Of a DNA stretch of 64,000 nucleotides, positions 61,741 to 64,000 are shown piece by piece. The notes beneath the pieces were generated by a model. It did no database searches and was not told the DNA's origin. It saw only the letters and a program-made list of their open reading frames with translations. The number at the start of each line of letters is the position of its first letter. The first letter of the stretch is position 1. The DNA lies in contig NZ_CP075171.1 in the NCBI RefSeq assembly GCF_021379005.1, positions 1,736,001 through 1,800,000 on the forward strand, in the 5' to 3' direction. The DNA is from Leptodesmis sichuanensis A121. Its GTDB lineage: Bacteria; Cyanobacteriota; Cyanobacteriia; Leptolyngbyales; Leptolyngbyaceae. The position numbers were made by a program, and so were the translations under genes.

Positions 61741-62220
61741 TCACAGTGAGATAGCGTGCAAAAGTAATTCCAGTTTCAAATACAGTTTTGGCAACATCAA
61801 GGTACCTGCCACTCCAATAGCCGCTAACGATGAGATGAGGACTGCGGCGGCAGCACAATCTTTGGCAATTTTGGCCAGTTCGTGATAGTTCTGCTTGACC
61901 GTTAAATCCACAACTGATTCGATCGCCGTATTTAACAACTCCATCGCCAGTACCGCCCCGATCGTCAGGCCAATCACTGCCATTTCCACGGCCCGGAGTT
62001 GTAAAAAAACGCCCAGACCGATTGCCAGAGCGCCAACTACAACATGAATTCGGAAGTTTCTTTGTGTTTGGAAGGCATAACTGACTCCGGCCCAGGCATA
62101 TCTAAAGCTTGTGAGGAGACTGGGCGCAACCCGCCAGGCCAGATCCCGGTTGAGTCTCATCATCTGGATGACCTTTCTATCAGGGCACTCAGAATCGGGA
62201 GTTTGAATGTTAGAAGGCAT
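61741..62220 (-). CDS. dgkA: Diacylglycerol kinase, DgkA type
   Basis: 159 residues: a polar N-terminus (about 1-35) and three membrane helices, with the signature MELLNTAIESVVDL (about 94-107) holding catalytic Glu and Asn residues. The family phosphorylates diacylglycerol or undecaprenol. It is located between trpG and ybeY, as I recall it in many cyanobacteria. Confidence 0.9.
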   Translation of the reverse strand: MPSNIQTPDSECPDRKVIQMMRLNRDLAWRVAPSLLTSFRYAWAGVSYAFQTQRNFRIHVVVGALAIGLGVFLQLRAVEMAVIGLTIGAVLAMELLNTAIESVVDLTVKQNYHELAKIAKDCAAAAVLISSLAAIGVAGTLMLPKLYLKLELLLHAISL

Positions 62221-62337
62221 AAGCTACCAAACAATACTTAATCACTTAAACCCAGCGATTGGGCAGGTTTCCGGGAAGCCAGGAGCAGGTTTTATCCCAA
62301 TTTCATTCTTAGCTTGCCCACAAGACTAGGAAGAATT

Positions 62338-62898
62338 CTAGCGGTCTGGGGTTGAAAGACCAACCGTATGCAGGAGAAATTGTTGTTTGTCCAACATTTG
62401 CATCAGGCTATCATCATCGGGATGATCCCATCCCAGGAGGTGGAGGAGTCCGTGGCTGGCCAACCAGACCAATTCTGTTTGCAGAGAATGGCCTTGCGTC
62501 TGAGCTTGTTTCTGAGCGGTGTCCAGTGAAATCACGATGTCTCCCAGGTAGAGGGGGAGGGAGGATGGCACTTCGTCTGCTTGAGGATGAGTATCCTCCA
62601 GGGCAGCAAAGGCCAGAACATCAGTAGGTTTGTCTTGATGGCGGTACCGGGCATTGAGGGCCTGGATTTCGCGATCGTCCGTCAACCGCAAACTCAACTC
62701 GTAGGAGTGAATCGGCGACAGATCAGGATTCAGCACCTCCAACCAGCGCTGAAACCACTCCTGCCATTGAACTTCCTCTGGTAATTGAGGAATTTCGGGC
62801 TGAGAGGCTGGGGAATGACTAAATTCAGAGTTTGCTGGCGTTTCAGTTTCTAAAAAGCCATTTTGGAGACACACTTCAACTTGGATGGGATGTTCCAA
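62338..62898 (-). CDS. ybeY: Endoribonuclease YbeY
   Basis: Metal-dependent RNase for 16S rRNA 3' maturation and ribosome quality control. 186 residues with an extra ~40-residue polar N-terminus. The zinc motif H-G-x-L-H-L-x-G-x-D-H is present in SHGLLHLLGWDHPDD (about 149-163). YRHQDKPTDVLAFA is also typical. Confidence 0.95.
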   Translation of the reverse strand: MEHPIQVEVCLQNGFLETETPANSEFSHSPASQPEIPQLPEEVQWQEWFQRWLEVLNPDLSPIHSYELSLRLTDDREIQALNARYRHQDKPTDVLAFAALEDTHPQADEVPSSLPLYLGDIVISLDTAQKQAQTQGHSLQTELVWLASHGLLHLLGWDHPDDDSLMQMLDKQQFLLHTVGLSTPDR

Positions 62899-62908
62899 TG
62901 CCAGTTCC

Positions 62909-63100
62909 TCACCGGGTCAAGTAAGACAGGCCAATCAGCACGGCCAACAAGCCAAACGTGGTGAGTGCAAAGTGCTGGAGAGATTTTCCCCGCTTGCGAA
63001 CCATGTTCCGCATTGCCAGTTTGACGTAACTGGGCTTGGGAGTTTCTTCGGTTGGTTCAGGGGTTACAACAACCTCTGGAGCCAGATCAGGACTTTCCAT
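62909..63100 (-). CDS. DUF3285-family small membrane protein
   Basis: 63 residues: a Pro/Glu-rich N-terminus, then KPSYVKLAMRNMVRKRGKSL and one membrane helix (about 44-60, LTTFGLLAVLIGLSYL). This matches the cyanobacterial DUF3285 family; function unknown. It lies 10 bases upstream of ybeY and 60 downstream of prfB, in the same orientation. Confidence 0.8.
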   Translation of the reverse strand: MESPDLAPEVVVTPEPTEETPKPSYVKLAMRNMVRKRGKSLQHFALTTFGLLAVLIGLSYLTR

Positions 63101-63160
63101 AGATACCGCGATCGCGTTTCGATAAAGTTCCTTCCTAATGTAACAAGTTAGTTACCATTT

Positions 63161-64000
63161 CTATGCTTCCACTAAGGCCGTTTCCTGACGCAGGTAAGCC
63201 TGGATAAAAGGATCCAGGTCGCCATTCATAACATCCGTAATTGCTGTCGTTTCGGCTCCAGTCCGCAGGTCTTTGACCATCTGGTAGGGGTGAAACACGT
63301 AGTTACGGATTTGATTGCCCCAGGAGGCTTCCACCATATCGCCCCGAATGTCCGCAATTTCCTTAGCTTTTTGCTCTTGAGCGATCACCAGTAGTTTTGC
63401 TTTCAGGATGGCCAGCGCCTTTTCCTTGTTTTGCAGTTGCGATCGCTCCTCCGTACAGCGAACCGCAATCCCGGTTGGAATATGCAGAATTCGGACGGCA
63501 GTTTCCACTTTGTTGACGTTCTGACCACCTTTGCCGCCTGCTCTTGATGTAGTAATTTCCAGATCCTTGTCGGGAATTTCCAACTGGACGGTGTTATCGA
63601 TCATGGGCATGACCTCCACCCCAGCAAAACTGGTCTGCCGTTTGCCGTTGGCATTAAAGGGGGAAATTCGTACCAGCCGATGCGTGCCTTTCTCAGACTT
63701 TAAGTAGCCATAGGCATAACGCCCCTCAATTTCCAGAGTGGCTGATTTAATCCCGGCTTCGTCGCCTTCCGACATTTCCGCCAGATGCACCTTGTAACGA
63801 TGATCTTCAGCCCAGCGGGTATACATTCTCAGCAGCATCTCAGCCCAATCCTGAGCATCCGTACCGCCAGCCCCAGCATTAATTGTTAGAACGGCTCCCT
63901 TGGTGTCGTAAGGGCCAGATAACAATTTCTGCAATTCCCACTGATCCAAATCGTGGCCCAGTTGGGTCACGTTCGATTCTGCTTCCTGCAGCAGGGACTG
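63161..64000 (-). CDS. prfB: Peptide chain release factor 2 (partial, 5' end outside the window)
   Basis: The 280 codons in the window cover the middle and C-terminal domains. GGQ in [14 protein letters not shown] is the peptidyl-hydrolysis motif, and the frame is open to base 64000 ([17 protein letters not shown]). RF2 releases peptides at UGA and UAA. The codon-specificity loop (SPF in [10 protein letters not shown]) indicates RF2 rather than RF1. Whether it has the programmed frameshift cannot be seen, as that part lies outside. Confidence 0.92.
   Translation of the reverse strand, partial: QSLLQEAESNVTQLGHDLDQWELQKLLSGPYDTKGAVLTINAGAGGTDAQDWAEMLLRMYTRWAEDHRYKVHLAEMSEGDEAGIKSATLEIEGRYAYGYLKSEKGTHRLVRISPFNANGKRQTSFAGVEVMPMIDNTVQLEIPDKDLEITTSRAGGKGGQNVNKVETAVRILHIPTGIAVRCTEERSQLQNKEKALAILKAKLLVIAQEQKAKEIADIRGDMVEASWGNQIRNYVFHPYQMVKDLRTGAETTAITDVMNGDLDPFIQAYLRQETALVEA

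Noticed and set aside
63161-64000. Programmed frameshift of prfB
   Set aside because: The frameshift site would be near the 5' end, outside the window.

Overview
The window is a chromosomal segment of a cyanobacterium, probably filamentous (Leptolyngbya/Oscillatoriales-like; this placement is an inference). Evidence: dense GCGATCGC (HIP1) octamers, psaM for photosystem I, ftrC for ferredoxin:thioredoxin reductase, a nrt-type nitrate transporter with the cyanobacterial NrtC fusion, the suf operon with SufR, several cyanobacteria-only protein families, and many short dispersed repeats between genes. No rRNA genes, prophage or CRISPR array were seen. There is one tRNA (Leu, GAG) and one IS1634-like insertion sequence.

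Layout. 1-8.7 kb: nrtB-nrtC-nrtD, ending in a strong terminator, converge on a second anion-type ABC pair (duplicated permease plus ATPase with a C-terminal AAA-associated domain), with mgtE upstream of it. 9-22 kb: a degenerate AAA+ protein, ndk, a TerC-like membrane protein, psaM, a TPR protein, a GlsB-type stress protein, aat, an acyltransferase-like gene, rpsN, nth and rseP. 22-26 kb is accessory: a RelE/ParE-type toxin-antitoxin pair, a broken FHA gene, an IS, a response regulator with an odd C-terminus, and a PEP-CTERM protein. 27-35 kb: an EF-G-like GTPase, a second PEP-CTERM protein, a Ser/Thr kinase with TPRs, and a PAS-Crp fusion regulator. 35-42.6 kb: a membrane-fusion protein with a DUF3611 partner, tRNA-Leu, and a signalling cluster of RcaC-like three-receiver regulator, PAS histidine kinase and single-domain receiver, followed by an Hsp20. 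42.8-50.5 kb: a small CX5R phosphatase-like protein, an Anbu proteasome-like peptidase, an HtrA-like protease, an NAD(P)-binding protein and secreted proteins.

50.5-59.5 kb is the Fe-S assembly region. sufR diverges from ftrC, and the intergenic region carries two CAAC-N6-GTTG SufR-type operators. On the minus strand the order is ftrC, sufB, three unrelated genes (an aspartic-protease fold and two PD-(D/E)XK nuclease-like proteins), then sufC-sufD-sufS. 59.5-64 kb is a housekeeping run on the minus strand: MBL-fold protein, trpG, dgkA, ybeY, a DUF3285 protein and the 3' part of prfB, which runs off the right edge.

The most unusual features are the insertion of two nuclease-like genes and a protease-like gene inside the suf operon; an AAA+ protein related to contractile-injection-system ATPases that keeps Walker A but has lost Walker B, sensor and arginine-finger residues; short heptamer-type repeats that abut start codons, overlap stop codons and in one case form an in-frame palindromic insert in a histidine kinase ATPase domain; and a hairpin element shared by two unrelated gene leaders.
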